A DNA stretch of 64,000 bases from Streptomyces sp. NRRL F-5727 (lineage in GTDB: Bacteria > Actinomycetota > Actinomycetes > Streptomycetales > Streptomycetaceae): contig NZ_JOGX01000034.1 in NCBI RefSeq assembly GCF_000719555.1, positions 5,483-69,482 on the forward strand, read 5' to 3'. Under the pieces are notes generated by a model, which had not been told where the DNA came from, searched no databases, and saw only the letters and a list, made by a program, of their open reading frames with translations. Positions 33,369 to 42,603 of this stretch are shown piece by piece. A program made the position numbers and the translations under genes. Position 1 is the stretch's first letter. Each line of letters starts with the position of its first letter.

Positions 33369-34202
33369 ATGAACACTCGTTCTGCTGGTGCCGTTCTCGC
33401 CGCCGGCATCGCCGCCGTCCTGACCGCCACCGCCGCCGCTCCCGCGTTCGCCCAGCCGCAGGCTGCCGGCGAGCAGGCCACGGTGTCGGTGTTCCACGGC
33501 GTTCCCGGCCTGACCGTGGACGTCTACGCGGGTGACAAGGAGTTGCTCCCCGACTTCGCCCCGGGCACGCTCACCGATCCGATGAAGCTGGAGCCGGGTT
33601 CGTACGACATCAAGATCTTCAAGGACGGCGAGGGCCCGGAGGGCACCCCGGCCATCGAGAAGACGGTCGAGGTCCCCGCCGGGGCCGACGCCACGCTGGT
33701 CGCCCATCTGACCGCCGACGGCAAGCCCGCACTCGACGCCTTCGTCAACGACACGTCCAAGGTTCCCGCCGGCAAGGCCCGGGTGACCGTCCGCCACGTC
33801 GCCGCCGCCCCCGCGGTGGACGTCCGCGCCGACGGCACCGCGGTCTTCAAGAACCTGGAGAACCCGAAGGAGGCGAAGGGCGAGGTGGCGGCCGGGTCGG
33901 TCTCCGCCGACGTCGTCCTGGCCGGTACGGATACGGTGGCGATCGGACCGGCGACCCTGGACCTGGCCGAGGGCGCCAACACCGTCGTCTACGCCTGGGG
34001 CAGCGCCACCGACAAGAACCTCGCGCTCAAGACCCAGAGCATCACCGGCATGCACTCCGCGCCCAGCGGCGTACCCGCCGGGGAGACCGGGGAGGCCGCG
34101 GTCGTGCAGAACGACGGCGTGCCGGCCGCCCTGTCCCTCGGCGCACTCGTCGCGCTGGGCGCCTCCGGCTACCTGCTGCGCCGCCGCGGCGACGCCGCCT
34201 GA
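33369..34202 (+). CDS. DUF4397 secreted/surface protein
   Basis: This is 277 residues from ATG 33369; an ATG six codons upstream is possible. There is a classic signal peptide ending AAAPAFA. Two DUF4397 repeats follow: VSVFHGVPGLTVDVYAG and VTVRHVAAAPAVDVRADG. The C-terminus has one membrane helix (ALSLGALVALGASGYLL) and an RRR tail like a sorting signal, but I see no LPxTG-type motif. The sortase gene 97 bases downstream suggests attachment to the wall or membrane retention. Function is unknown; such proteins are common on Streptomyces surfaces. Confidence 0.85.
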   Translation: MNTRSAGAVLAAGIAAVLTATAAAPAFAQPQAAGEQATVSVFHGVPGLTVDVYAGDKELLPDFAPGTLTDPMKLEPGSYDIKIFKDGEGPEGTPAIEKTVEVPAGADATLVAHLTADGKPALDAFVNDTSKVPAGKARVTVRHVAAAPAVDVRADGTAVFKNLENPKEAKGEVAAGSVSADVVLAGTDTVAIGPATLDLAEGANTVVYAWGSATDKNLALKTQSITGMHSAPSGVPAGETGEAAVVQNDGVPAALSLGALVALGASGYLLRRRGDAA

Positions 34203-34298
34203 GCCGCTAGCACCGTCCCCGCCCCCCATCGGTCGTCCGGTGCCGACAGCCTCCGTGGCCGACCGCACCGGACGACCGCCTCACCGGAAAGGCCGGAC

Positions 34299-35000
34299 AT
34301 GGGCACGGCCCGCGCGCAGCGCCGCACCCTCCTCGGTGTCGTCATGGCTCTGCTCGGCATCGTCCTCACCGCGGCGGCGCTCCTCCTGGCCGGCGCCCGG
34401 GCCGACCGTTCCGCCGGTACCGGGGACTTCGGGGCCACGCCGGCCGTCACCGCTGCGCCGGAGACGGAGCGGTCCGCGAGCCCCACCCCTTCCCGTACCG
34501 CCGCGGTCCCCGTCGCTCCGGCCGCCCCGGCCCCGGCCGCGTCCGTCGTCCCGGCGCCGCGCGAGCTCGTGATCCCCCGGCTGGGCCTCCGGGCCCCGAT
34601 CGACCCGGTGGGCGTCGCCGGCGACGGGCAGATGGAGGTCCCGAAGGATCCGGACCGGGTCGGCTGGTACCGCTACTCGCCCGCTCCGGGCGCCGATCGG
34701 GGCTCCTCGGTCGTCGTGGGGCACGTCGACGCGAAGGGCCTGGGCCTCGGTGTGCTGTTCGGCCTGACCGAGGTCCGGCAGGGCGACCGGGTGCGGGTGG
34801 CGCGCGACGACGGCACCACCCTCACGTACGAGGTCACCGCCCGCCGCACCCTCGGCAAGGCGGCCCTGGTCAGCAGCGCGGTCTTCGACCGGGACGGGCC
34901 CGCGGTACTGAACCTCGTCACGTGCGCCGGTCCCTACCTGCCCGACGAGGGCGGTTACCAGAACAACCTGGTCGTCACAGCCGTGGAGGTGCCCCGGTGA
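34299..35000 (+). CDS. class E/F-like sortase
   Basis: This is 233 residues from ATG 34299. An N-terminal membrane anchor (LLGVVMALLGIVLTAAALLLAG) and an Ala/Pro-rich linker precede the sortase barrel. The catalytic His is in VVVGHVD and the catalytic Cys in NLVTCAG. The third residue is normally an Arg on the last strands; here the corresponding region reads GGYQNNLVVTAV, with Gln where I would expect Arg. That may be a variant seen in this subclass or a loss. The neighbouring DUF4397 protein is the likely partner. No other substrate is evident. Confidence 0.85.
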   Translation: MGTARAQRRTLLGVVMALLGIVLTAAALLLAGARADRSAGTGDFGATPAVTAAPETERSASPTPSRTAAVPVAPAAPAPAASVVPAPRELVIPRLGLRAPIDPVGVAGDGQMEVPKDPDRVGWYRYSPAPGADRGSSVVVGHVDAKGLGLGVLFGLTEVRQGDRVRVARDDGTTLTYEVTARRTLGKAALVSSAVFDRDGPAVLNLVTCAGPYLPDEGGYQNNLVVTAVEVPR

Positions 35001-35094
35001 CCGCCGGGGGGGACGGCGCCCCGGCCCCGACCGGAGGCGTACCGCTGTGGGGGCGCACTCGTCCTCACGGTCGTCGCATCCCGAACTCGTCGTC

Positions 35095-35415
35095 CCGCTG
35101 GCCGCGGTGAAGGAGGCGGCCGCGCCGGCCCACCTGGAACTGGGGACCCTTCCCGAGGAACGGGCCCGTTCCATCGTGGCGGCATGCCGGGAGATCCGTG
35201 CGGGCCGCCTCCACGACCAGTTCGTCGTGGACGTCTTCCAGGGCGGCGCGGGCACCTCGGCGAACACGAACGCCAACGAGGTCGTCGCCTATCGGGCGCT
35301 GGAAATCCTGGGGCACCCGCGCGGCGGCTACGAGTACCTGCCCCCCCCAGGGCGACGTGAACCGCTCCCAGAGCACCAACGACGTGTATCCCACGGCGGC
35401 CAAGCTTCTCCGTCG
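35095..35415 (+). pseudogene. aspartate ammonia-lyase fragment
   Basis: Residues read AVKEAAAPAHLELGTLP and HDQFVVDVFQGGAGTS, then NANEVVAYRALEILGHPRG. This is the conserved N-terminal region of aspartase/fumarase family enzymes. The frame breaks in an eight-C run at 35341-35348 and continues in the next frame as GDVNRSQSTNDVYPTAAKL, again a strict family motif, before similarity ends near 35415. Only about a quarter of a normal aspartase (near 470 residues) remains. Aspartase would deaminate aspartate, which fits the cyanophycin-related genes next door, but this copy cannot work. Confidence 0.8.
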
Positions 35416-35480
35416 TGTGCGGCGCGGGACGCCCGCGGGGTCCGGGCGCGGGTGCGAGGGCCCCGCGGGCGTCGACCGCC

Positions 35481-36911
35481 TCAGCTTCTGGTGAGGGTGC
35501 AGGAGTAGGCGGCCGTGCCGGAGCCGCTGTATGCCTCCACGTCGAGGTAGTAGGTGCCCGTTCCGCTCGCGGTCCTGGTGAACGACAGTGACTCGTCGGT
35601 GCCCGCCCCGTCGTTCACGGACCGGGTCAGGGTGCCGCCGTTCGCGTCGAGCCAGTACACGTCGGCGTCGTAGGCGGTGGGAACGGCGCAGTTCACCGAG
35701 ACGGTCTGGCCGGCCGCCGCCGAGACCTTGAAGTAGTCGCGGTCGCTGGTCGACTTCATGCTGCCCGTGAGGGTGCCGGGCGAGGCGAGCGCGGTGGCGT
35801 CGTCGGCCGTGTCGCGCGTGTCGTTGGGCTCGCTCTCCGCGACCGTGGACCCGCCGCCCTGGGTGCCGCAGTCGGTCACGGGCGTCCCGTTGTAGAGGTT
35901 GGCGTCGGTCACGCCGTTCGTGACGCTGCGCAGGTAGTAGCCGCAGGTGGGGCGGTTCCTGAAGTCGAAGGTGGAGCCCGGCGTCAGGCGCCAGATCTTG
36001 AAGCCGCTGTAGGTGAGCGGCTTCCTCTCCACGGCCTGCTCTGGCTGGTGGTCGGCGAGGACGACGTAGGCGTCCTTGCCGTACTGCGTCGCCATGCCGT
36101 TGCGGTCGAGGAACAGGGACCCGCCGCCCTCCTCCACCCCGACGCCCCAGGCGGAGCCTCCGGGCGCGAGGCCGTCCTTCACGGCGCGCGCCAGGAAGGA
36201 CATGGTGCGGCCCATGCGGTCGCGGGTCACGAAGTGGGAGTCGTTGATGACGGCCCCGTAGTTCGCCCATGTGAACATGCCGGTGGTGAAGCTGACGTAT
36301 CGGTCGTAGGGGTTGGCGAGGGCTTCCGCGCTGGTGACGCTGCCGTTGCAGGCGTCGTAGACGATCGGGCTGTTGATGTGGTGGCCCGCGCTGCCGCCGC
36401 CGGAGCCTCCGCCCTTGGCGACGACCGCCTCGACGGAGGTCTCCAGGGCGGTTCCCTTCCACGCGGCGTAGCGGCACTGGTCGCCACCGGCGAAGTAGAC
36501 GAACTCGGCGTTGCGGACGTCGGTGTTCATCTGGCTGTTGTCGCCGTCGCCCGCCGTCGTGAGCGTCCACGTCGTACAGGAGTTGACGCCGGGCAGCCCC
36601 GTGATCGTGTCGCACTCCGGAGTCCTGCTGCCCGACGTCGGCGCGGACCCGGCCAGGACGACCACGTCGAGGCTCCCGGTGCCGCCGCGGATCTCGTCGA
36701 CGGCCCGGCTCATCGAGGCCGTCACGATGCCGCCGGCTCCGTTCATCGTGAACGCCGGACCGTTCCACATGCTGCGGCTGACGTCGGACGCGCTGCCGAG
36801 CCGGATGCGGTCGGCCGCCGCCTGCGCCGGCTGATGCGCCACCAGTACGGAGGCCATCGCGGTGAGGACGACGGCGGCTGCCGCGGGCGGCGTGAGGGAG
36901 CGGTGTGTCAT
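35481..36911 (-). CDS. secreted cyanophycinase-like S51 peptidase with pre-peptidase C-terminal domain
   Basis: This is 476 residues from ATG 36911 with AGGAG upstream. There is a signal peptide ending AHQPAQAAA. The S51 fold is marked by VYFAGGDQCRYAAWKGT and GGGSAGHHI, in which Ser174 is the likely nucleophile. The C-terminal 85 residues (ESEPNDTRDTADDATAL, DRDYFKVSAAAGQTVSV) form a bacterial pre-peptidase C-terminal domain, often used for secretion or substrate binding. Cyanophycinases cleave multi-L-arginyl-poly-aspartate into beta-Asp-Arg. A divergent operon encodes a second cyanophycinase and uptake genes, so an extracellular role in polymer breakdown is likely. Activity on another peptide cannot be excluded. 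Confidence 0.8.
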   Translation of the reverse strand: MTHRSLTPPAAAAVVLTAMASVLVAHQPAQAAADRIRLGSASDVSRSMWNGPAFTMNGAGGIVTASMSRAVDEIRGGTGSLDVVVLAGSAPTSGSRTPECDTITGLPGVNSCTTWTLTTAGDGDNSQMNTDVRNAEFVYFAGGDQCRYAAWKGTALETSVEAVVAKGGGSGGGSAGHHINSPIVYDACNGSVTSAEALANPYDRYVSFTTGMFTWANYGAVINDSHFVTRDRMGRTMSFLARAVKDGLAPGGSAWGVGVEEGGGSLFLDRNGMATQYGKDAYVVLADHQPEQAVERKPLTYSGFKIWRLTPGSTFDFRNRPTCGYYLRSVTNGVTDANLYNGTPVTDCGTQGGGSTVAESEPNDTRDTADDATALASPGTLTGSMKSTSDRDYFKVSAAAGQTVSVNCAVPTAYDADVYWLDANGGTLTRSVNDGAGTDESLSFTRTASGTGTYYLDVEAYSGSGTAAYSCTLTRS

Positions 36912-37008
36912 ATGCACTCCTGCGAGGGGGGCGAACTCGATGCCGCGGCCCTCGGGCGAGGGCTGCGGGGTTGGTAGCGGAACATACAAGTAATGTCCTT
37001 GGTGGAGA

Positions 37009-37134
37009 AGATGTAAGACCGGAACCGCACCCATCTCGCCATGATCGAGCCCCGAATACGGGCCGAAAGCGCTCAAATCGTGCCAGCGGTGAGGCTGAAG
37101 CTCGCGTTACGTGAACGTAATGAGGCTTACATCT
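37009..37134. promoter_or_regulatory. divergent promoter region with inverted 9-mers and a palindrome
   Basis: Between the divergent cyanophycinase (36911) and transporter (37222) starts, CTTACATCT occurs on each strand, 92-100 bases upstream of each gene (37009-37017 inverted, 37126-37134 direct). A 14-bp palindrome TTACGTGAACGTAA lies at 37107-37120. Both are candidate sites for a common regulator, perhaps the RpiR protein downstream; this is inferred. Confidence 0.5.
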
Positions 37135-37221
37135 AGCCATCGCATGGGTTCATCTGTAATTTCGCAGCAGTGCCTGGCGGTCAGAATCCGCCGGCAGACA
37201 GCCACCGAGAGGTTCCAGGCG

Positions 37222-38163
37222 ATGAACGCTCCTATCGCACGCCCCGCGGCCGCCGCCGCCGTCGCGGCGGCCATGCTCCTGTCCCTGTCCGCCTGCGGCG
37301 GCGACGAGCCCGCCGCCCCGTCGGAGAAGGTCGTCATCGGCGGTAAGCAGATCGTGAAGGACCAGAAGCTGCACGACCTGCTCCCCGAGAAGATCAAGAA
37401 GGCGGGCAAGGTGCGCGTCGCGACGGACGTGCCCTACCCGCCCTTCGAGATGTACGTGAAGGAGGGGGAGACCGCGCTGACCGGTCTGGACTACGACCTC
37501 GGCCAGGCACTCGGCGCCAAGCTCGGCGTGACCTTCGCCTTCTCCCCGCAGAAGTTCGACGGCATCGTCCCCGCCCTCCAGGCCGGCAAGTTCGACGTGG
37601 CGATGTCCGCCATCACGGACAACAAGGAGCGCCAGAAGGTCGTCGACTTCGTGGACTACTCCCAGTCCGGCTCCGGCATCCTCGTCGCCGACGGCAACCC
37701 GGCGAAGGTCGCCACCCTCGACGACCTGTGCGGGAAGAGCATCGCCGTCCAGGCCGCGACCAACCAGCTCGACCTGCTGAAGTCCCACCAGGACGCCTGC
37801 GCGAAGGCGGGCACGGGGAAGATGGACGTCCAGACCTTCCCCAAGGACTCCGACGCCCAGCTCGCGCTGCGCTCCGGCAAGGTCGTCGCCCAGGTGCTGA
37901 CCAAGCCGGCCGCCGGCTGGGTCGCCAAGACGGCCGACGGCGGCAAGGCGTTCGACCTCGTCGAGGACCCCGCCGCCCCGGGGGGCTACAACGCCTCGCC
38001 CAACGGCATCGCCGTCAGCAAGCAGCTCCCCGAGCTGACGGACGCCGTCCAGAAGGCGCTGCAGGCCCTCATCGACGACGGCACCCTGACCACGATCTGC
38101 GACAAGTACGGCGTCGCGTCGATCGCGGTGAAGGAAGCCACCAGGAACGCGGCGGTGGACTGA
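37222..38163 (+). CDS. amino-acid ABC transporter substrate-binding lipoprotein
   Basis: This is 313 residues from ATG 37222 with GAGAGG upstream. The lipobox LSLSACGG puts the acylated Cys at 25. The mature protein is a family 3 solute-binding protein: KVRVATDVPYPPFEMY, GLDYDLGQALGAKLG and DVAMSAITDNKERQKVVDFVDYS are typical of polar amino-acid binders. It begins a four-gene operon with permease, ATPase and an M20 peptidase. With the cyanophycinases on both sides, arginine, aspartate or beta-Asp-Arg dipeptide are plausible ligands. Confidence 0.9.
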   Translation: MNAPIARPAAAAAVAAAMLLSLSACGGDEPAAPSEKVVIGGKQIVKDQKLHDLLPEKIKKAGKVRVATDVPYPPFEMYVKEGETALTGLDYDLGQALGAKLGVTFAFSPQKFDGIVPALQAGKFDVAMSAITDNKERQKVVDFVDYSQSGSGILVADGNPAKVATLDDLCGKSIAVQAATNQLDLLKSHQDACAKAGTGKMDVQTFPKDSDAQLALRSGKVVAQVLTKPAAGWVAKTADGGKAFDLVEDPAAPGGYNASPNGIAVSKQLPELTDAVQKALQALIDDGTLTTICDKYGVASIAVKEATRNAAVD

Positions 38164-38165
38164 AG

Positions 38166-39131
38166 ATGACCGGCACCACCAAGGTCCCGCTGGGCCCCAC
38201 CGCCACGGACCGGCCCCCCGCCGGGGAACTCGAGATCGTCCCCGTCCGCAACTACGCGCGCTGGATCGCGGCCGTCGCCTCGGTCCTCGCCCTCGTCGGA
38301 CTGGTCGGCTCCCTCGCCAGGAACGACAACCTCCGCTGGGACGTGGTCGGTGACTACCTCTTCGCCGACCTCATCTTCGACGGTCTCGCGACGACGCTCT
38401 GGCTCACCGCCGCGGCCATGCTGCTCGGCCTGGCCCTCGGCACGCTGATCGCCGTCATGCGGCTCTCGTCCAGCCCCGTGCTGTACGGCCTGGCCAGCGC
38501 CTTCGTCTGGGTCTTCCGCGGCACCCCGCTGCTCGTCCAGATCATCTTCTGGGGCTACGCCGCCGCGCTCTACACCTACGTCAAGATCGGGATCCCCTTC
38601 ACCGGCGTCACGTTCTTCCAGACCGAGACCAACGCCCTGCTGACACCGGCGATCGCCGCCCTCCTGGCCCTCGGCCTGAACGAGGCGGCCTACGCCTCGG
38701 AGATCGTCCGCGCCGGCATCCAGTCCGTCGACCCCGGCCAGGCGGAGGCCGCGCACTCGCTGGGCATGCGGCCCGCGCTCACCATGCGCCGGATCGTGCT
38801 GCCCCAGGCCATGCGCGTCATCATCCCGCCGATGGGCAACGAGACCATCAACATGCTCAAGATGACCGCGCTCGTCTCGGTCATCTCCGCCCACGACCTG
38901 ATGTCGAACATCCAGGACGTGTACGCGCAGAACTACCAGGTCATCCCCATGCTGGTCGTGGCCAGCATCTGGTACCTGGCCCTGGTCACCCTCCTCAGCG
39001 TGCCCCAGGCGTGGCTGGAGCGGCGCTACGGCCGCGGGACCACCCGCGCCGGACACGTCTCGCCCTTCCGGCGCCTGCTCGGCGGAACGGCGCAGCGGCT
39101 CGGCAAGAACAGCAAGGAGCAGAACCGATGA
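38166..39131 (+). CDS. amino-acid ABC transporter permease
   Basis: This is 321 residues from ATG 38166, two bases after the previous stop. Membrane segments are clear ([18 protein letters not shown] and five more), and the His/Glu/Gln permease signature is present: [10 protein letters not shown] near the first third and [24 protein letters not shown] with the EAA motif contacting the ATPase. An unusually long N-terminal cytoplasmic part (about 35 residues) precedes the first helix. Only one permease gene is present, so a homodimer is likely. Its stop overlaps the ATPase start (ATGA). Confidence 0.9.
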   Translation: MTGTTKVPLGPTATDRPPAGELEIVPVRNYARWIAAVASVLALVGLVGSLARNDNLRWDVVGDYLFADLIFDGLATTLWLTAAAMLLGLALGTLIAVMRLSSSPVLYGLASAFVWVFRGTPLLVQIIFWGYAAALYTYVKIGIPFTGVTFFQTETNALLTPAIAALLALGLNEAAYASEIVRAGIQSVDPGQAEAAHSLGMRPALTMRRIVLPQAMRVIIPPMGNETINMLKMTALVSVISAHDLMSNIQDVYAQNYQVIPMLVVASIWYLALVTLLSVPQAWLERRYGRGTTRAGHVSPFRRLLGGTAQRLGKNSKEQNR

Positions 39132-39892
39132 GCACCCCCATGGTGCGCGCCGAAGGCGTACGCAAGCACTTCGGGAAGCTGGAGGTCCTCAAGGGCATCG
39201 ACCTCACGGTCGAACGGGGGCAGGTCTGCTGCCTCCTGGGCCCCTCCGGCTCGGGCAAGTCCACCTTCCTGCGCTGCATCAACCACCTGGAGAAGGTCGA
39301 CGGCGGCAGGCTCACCGTCGACGGCGAGCTCGTCGGCTACCGCCAGCAGGGCGACAAGCTCCACGAGCTGCGCGAACGCGAGGTCGCCGACCGCCGCCGC
39401 GACATCGGCATGGTCTTCCAGCGCTTCAACCTCTTCCCGCACATGACCGCCGTCGAGAACGTGACGGAGGCCCCCGTCAGGGTCGGTTCGGTGCCACGGA
39501 GCGAGGCCCGCGAACAGGCCCAGGCACTCCTGGAGCGGGTCGGTCTCGGAGACCGGGGGCACCACTACCCGGCCCAGCTGTCCGGCGGACAGCAGCAGCG
39601 CGTCGCCATCGCCCGTGCCCTGGCCATGAAGCCCAAGCTGATGCTCTTCGACGAGCCGACCTCCGCCCTCGACCCCGAGCTCGTCGGAGACGTCCTCGAC
39701 GTCATGCGGCAGCTCGCCGCCGACGGCATGACCATGGTCGTCGTCACCCACGAGATCGGCTTCGCCCGGGAGGTCGGAGACACCGCCGTCTTCATGGACG
39801 AGGGAATCGTCGTGGAGGCGGGCGACCCTCGCCGCGTGCTCGTCGACCCGGAGCAGGACCGCACCCGCGCCTTCCTGTCCAAGGTCCTGTGA
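39128..39892 (+). CDS. amino-acid ABC transporter ATP-binding protein
   Basis: This is 254 residues from ATG 39128. Walker [10 protein letters not shown] is at 38-46, the Q-loop in [13 protein letters not shown], the signature LSGGQQQRV, Walker [13 protein letters not shown] and the switch histidine in VVTHEIGFA. It is the GlnQ/ArtP type ATPase that powers uptake through the permease upstream. Coupled to both neighbours by four-base overlaps (ATGA and GTGA), it belongs to the same operon. Confidence 0.93.
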   Translation: MSTPMVRAEGVRKHFGKLEVLKGIDLTVERGQVCCLLGPSGSGKSTFLRCINHLEKVDGGRLTVDGELVGYRQQGDKLHELREREVADRRRDIGMVFQRFNLFPHMTAVENVTEAPVRVGSVPRSEAREQAQALLERVGLGDRGHHYPAQLSGGQQQRVAIARALAMKPKLMLFDEPTSALDPELVGDVLDVMRQLAADGMTMVVVTHEIGFAREVGDTAVFMDEGIVVEAGDPRRVLVDPEQDRTRAFLSKVL

Positions 39893-41106
39893 GCACCCCC
39901 ACCCGCCGCCGGGACAGGCTCGACGACCTCCTGGACCTGGCCCGCGCCCGTCGTGCCGACTACCTGCGCGACCTGGAGGAGCTCGTCTCCATCGACTCCG
40001 GTTCCTACAGCGCCGACGGCGTCGACCGGGTCGCCGACTGGATCGAACGCCGGCTCGCACGGCTCGGCTTCGACGTGGAACGCGTCCGCTTCCCGGCCGC
40101 GCCCGACGGACACAGGACCGGCGACGCGCTCGTCGGCCGCAAGCGCGGCGGACTCCCCGCGTCGGAGGGAGGCCGCAGGATCCTCCTCGCCGGCCACATG
40201 GACACCGTCTTCGAGGACGGCACCGCGGCCGCCCGCCCCTTCCGGATCGAGGGCTCCACGGCGTACGGCCCCGGCGTCAGCGACGACAAGGGCGGCCTGC
40301 TCGCCGGACTCACGGCCCTGGAGATCCTCGGTGCGTGCGGCGTCGACGCGTACGACGAGCTGGTCCTGCTCGCCACCCCCGACGAGGAGATCGGCTCGCC
40401 CGCCAGCCGGCCGCTGATCGAGGCGACGGCCACGGGCGCGCACTTCGGGCTCGGCCTCGAATGCGCCCGGGAGAACGGCGACCTCGTCATCGCCCGCAAG
40501 GGCGTCGCCGACTTCCGCCTCACCGTCACCGGCCGGGCCGCACACGCCGGCATCGAACCCGAGCGCGGAGCCAACGCCGCCCTCGCCGCCGCCCACCTCA
40601 CCGTGGCCCTCCAGGCCCTCAACGGCCACTGGGACGACGTGACGGTCAACGTCGGCGTCGTGCGGGCCGGAACCCGCGCCAACATCGTCTGCCCCCAGGC
40701 GGAACTGCGCATCGAGGTCCGCGCCGCCACGACCGTCGACATCCGGCGCGTCACCCGGGCCATCCGCGAACTCGCCGACCAGCCCGGCGTCCCCGGAGTC
40801 ACCGTCGAGGTCGAACAGCTCGACCTCTGCCCGCCCATGGAGGACACCCCCGCCTCCCGGCGCATGTTCGACCACGCGTGCCGCGCCGCGCACGCGGCCG
40901 GCATCGAGCTGGGCGCCGCCGCCACCGGCGGAGTCGGCGACGCCAACCTCATCGCCGGCGCGGGAGTCCCCGTCCTCGACGGCCTGGGACCCGTCGGAGG
41001 GGCCGACCACACCCCCCAGGAGTGGCTCGACGTCACCAGCGTCCCCCAGCGCATCGCCCTCCTCGCCGACCTGATCGCCTCCCTCGGGGAGGCCGGCGGC
41101 AGCTGA
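39889..41106 (+). CDS. M20-family metallopeptidase (candidate beta-aspartyl dipeptidase)
   Basis: This is 405 residues from GTG 39889, overlapping the ATPase stop. The dizinc motifs are present: AGHMDTV (H103, catalytic D105), [10 protein letters not shown] (bridging Asp at 132), PDEEIGS (E166 catalytic base, E167 ligand), with a dimerisation domain containing [16 protein letters not shown]. The family removes amino acids from peptides or acyl groups. Enzymes of this kind have been reported to split the cyanophycin dipeptide beta-Asp-Arg; I recall this as CphZ but cannot confirm identity. Gene order with an amino-acid transporter and cyanophycinase makes a beta-Asp-Arg substrate the best guess. 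There is no signal peptide, so it acts in the cytoplasm. Confidence 0.85.
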   Translation: MSTPTRRRDRLDDLLDLARARRADYLRDLEELVSIDSGSYSADGVDRVADWIERRLARLGFDVERVRFPAAPDGHRTGDALVGRKRGGLPASEGGRRILLAGHMDTVFEDGTAAARPFRIEGSTAYGPGVSDDKGGLLAGLTALEILGACGVDAYDELVLLATPDEEIGSPASRPLIEATATGAHFGLGLECARENGDLVIARKGVADFRLTVTGRAAHAGIEPERGANAALAAAHLTVALQALNGHWDDVTVNVGVVRAGTRANIVCPQAELRIEVRAATTVDIRRVTRAIRELADQPGVPGVTVEVEQLDLCPPMEDTPASRRMFDHACRAAHAAGIELGAAATGGVGDANLIAGAGVPVLDGLGPVGGADHTPQEWLDVTSVPQRIALLADLIASLGEAGGS

Positions 41107-41107
41107 A

Positions 41108-41128
41108 CGGCCCCGGCACACGGGGCCG
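41108..41128 (+). terminator. hairpin after the M20 gene
   Basis: CGGCCCCG and CGGGGCCG pair around a short loop just after the M20 stop at 41106. Transcription may attenuate here before the cyanophycinase gene. Confidence 0.6.
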
Positions 41129-41232
41129 CCGTTCTCCCCGCCGACACCGGCCGCGTCGGGCGGACCTGTACGGGTCCGGTCCGCCCGGCAGGCAGAACGA
41201 CCCCACCACCCCTCAACCGACCGGAGGCACCC

Positions 41233-42522
41233 ATGCGCGTTCCGCCCGTCCCCGCCCGTCGCAGCGTCCTCGCCGGCGCCCTCGCCGTCACCCTCCTCGC
41301 CGGCGCCTCCGCCGCGCATGCCGGACCCGGGCCGGAACCGACCCGCACGGGCTCCCTCGTGCTCGTCGGCGGGGCCCTGAAGGAGAGCAACACCCAGGTC
41401 TACGGCGAGATCGTCAAGCGCGCCGGCGGTTCCGGCGCCCGCATCGGAATCATCACGGCCGCCTCCGTTCCCGAGAGCCGGGACCCCCACGCCGGCGACC
41501 CCGACCGCTGCAGCAACTCCGCCTGCAACGGCGCCTACTACGCCGACGTGTTCAAGCGGCACGGTGCCGCGGACGCCCAATGGATCCCCCTCGACACCGA
41601 CCACGTCGCCAACGCCGACTCCGACGCCGTCGTCGCCCAGGTCGAGTCGATGACCGGCTTCTTCTTCGGTGGCGGCGACCAGTACCGCTACGTCACCACC
41701 CTCCTGCGCGGAGAGGAGCACAAGGACTCCAAGGTCCTGGCCGCCATCCGCGCCAAGCTCGCCCGCGGCGCCGTCGTCGCCGGGTCCTCCGCGGGCGCCC
41801 AGATCGCCTCCGGCCCCGACATGGTCACCGGCGGCGAATCGTACGAGGGGCTCCGGGACGGCAGCACACCCGGCTACTTCGACGATCCGACCCGCCTCGG
41901 CCACCTCCCCGAGGGCGGCTTCGGCTTCCTCAGGTCGGGGCTCATCGACACCCACACCGGCGCCTACGGACGCGAGGGCCGGGCCCTGCGCCTCGCCTCC
42001 GACACCGGCCACGACCGCGTCTACGCACTGGAGGAGAACACCGCCCTCGTCGTCGACCGCCCCGGCACCCCGCACGAGCGTCTGAGCGTCCTCGGCCCGA
42101 ACGGCGTCGCCGTCCTCGACCTGCGCGACGCCCGCGCGCACGACTCCGCGAACGGCTGGACCCTGCGCCGCGCCCGGTACAGCTACCTCACCGACGGCGA
42201 CCGGTACGACGCCCGCACCTGGACCCCGCGCGTCCACCCCGCCAAGCAGCCCCTGAGCCCCGTCGGCACGGCGCCCGTCCCCGCCGGCGCCGACGTCTTC
42301 CACTCAGCGGCCAACCCCGACGGCGTCCCGTACGTCTTCCGGACCACCGCGCGGGCTCTCGCCGCGACCCGCGCGCAGAACAGCGCGACCGCGACGACCT
42401 ACGAGACCGGACCGCGGTTCACCGTGACCTTCACCAAGGCACCCGGCTTCGCCGCGTTCACCGACGACGCCCTCACCGCCCTGACCCTCGTGGACCTGCG
42501 GATCGACATCGCGCCGCGCTGA
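41233..42522 (+). CDS. secreted cyanophycinase-like protein
   Basis: This is 429 residues from ATG 41233 with GGAGG upstream. The N-terminus has twin arginines (ARRSVLAGALAV), so export may be by Tat. The S51 motifs are FFGGGDQYRYVTTL and VAGSSAGAQIAS, where Ser186 is the expected nucleophile, and SLVLVGGALKESN opens the fold. Compared with classical cyanophycinases (about 270 residues) it has an extra C-terminal region of about 130 residues with strand-rich, unrecognised sequence. It would release beta-Asp-Arg from cyanophycin outside the cell. It lies downstream of the transporter/M20 operon, after a hairpin, and may have its own promoter. Confidence 0.85.
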   Translation: MRVPPVPARRSVLAGALAVTLLAGASAAHAGPGPEPTRTGSLVLVGGALKESNTQVYGEIVKRAGGSGARIGIITAASVPESRDPHAGDPDRCSNSACNGAYYADVFKRHGAADAQWIPLDTDHVANADSDAVVAQVESMTGFFFGGGDQYRYVTTLLRGEEHKDSKVLAAIRAKLARGAVVAGSSAGAQIASGPDMVTGGESYEGLRDGSTPGYFDDPTRLGHLPEGGFGFLRSGLIDTHTGAYGREGRALRLASDTGHDRVYALEENTALVVDRPGTPHERLSVLGPNGVAVLDLRDARAHDSANGWTLRRARYSYLTDGDRYDARTWTPRVHPAKQPLSPVGTAPVPAGADVFHSAANPDGVPYVFRTTARALAATRAQNSATATTYETGPRFTVTFTKAPGFAAFTDDALTALTLVDLRIDIAPR

Positions 42523-42537
42523 CCGGCCGAACGACAC

Positions 42538-42566
42538 GGAGCCGGTCCCAGGACGGGGCCGGCTCC
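42538..42566. terminator. hairpin between convergent genes
   Basis: GGAGCCGG and CCGGCTCC form a stem, partly extended, between the cyanophycinase stop at 42522 and the RpiR stop at 42604. It is a likely bidirectional terminator. Confidence 0.75.
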
Positions 42567-42603
42567 TCTCGCGGCGCCGAACGGACCGCGGCGCGCGGTC
42601 CGT

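Noticed and set aside
29253..34268. Minus-strand open frame of 1671 codons opposite the large exoprotein, DUF4397 and related genes
   Set aside because: It is a shadow caused by GC bias. It crosses three plus-strand genes with clear domains and signal peptides, and its composition (Gly/Arg/Val-rich, no domain) is typical of antisense frames.
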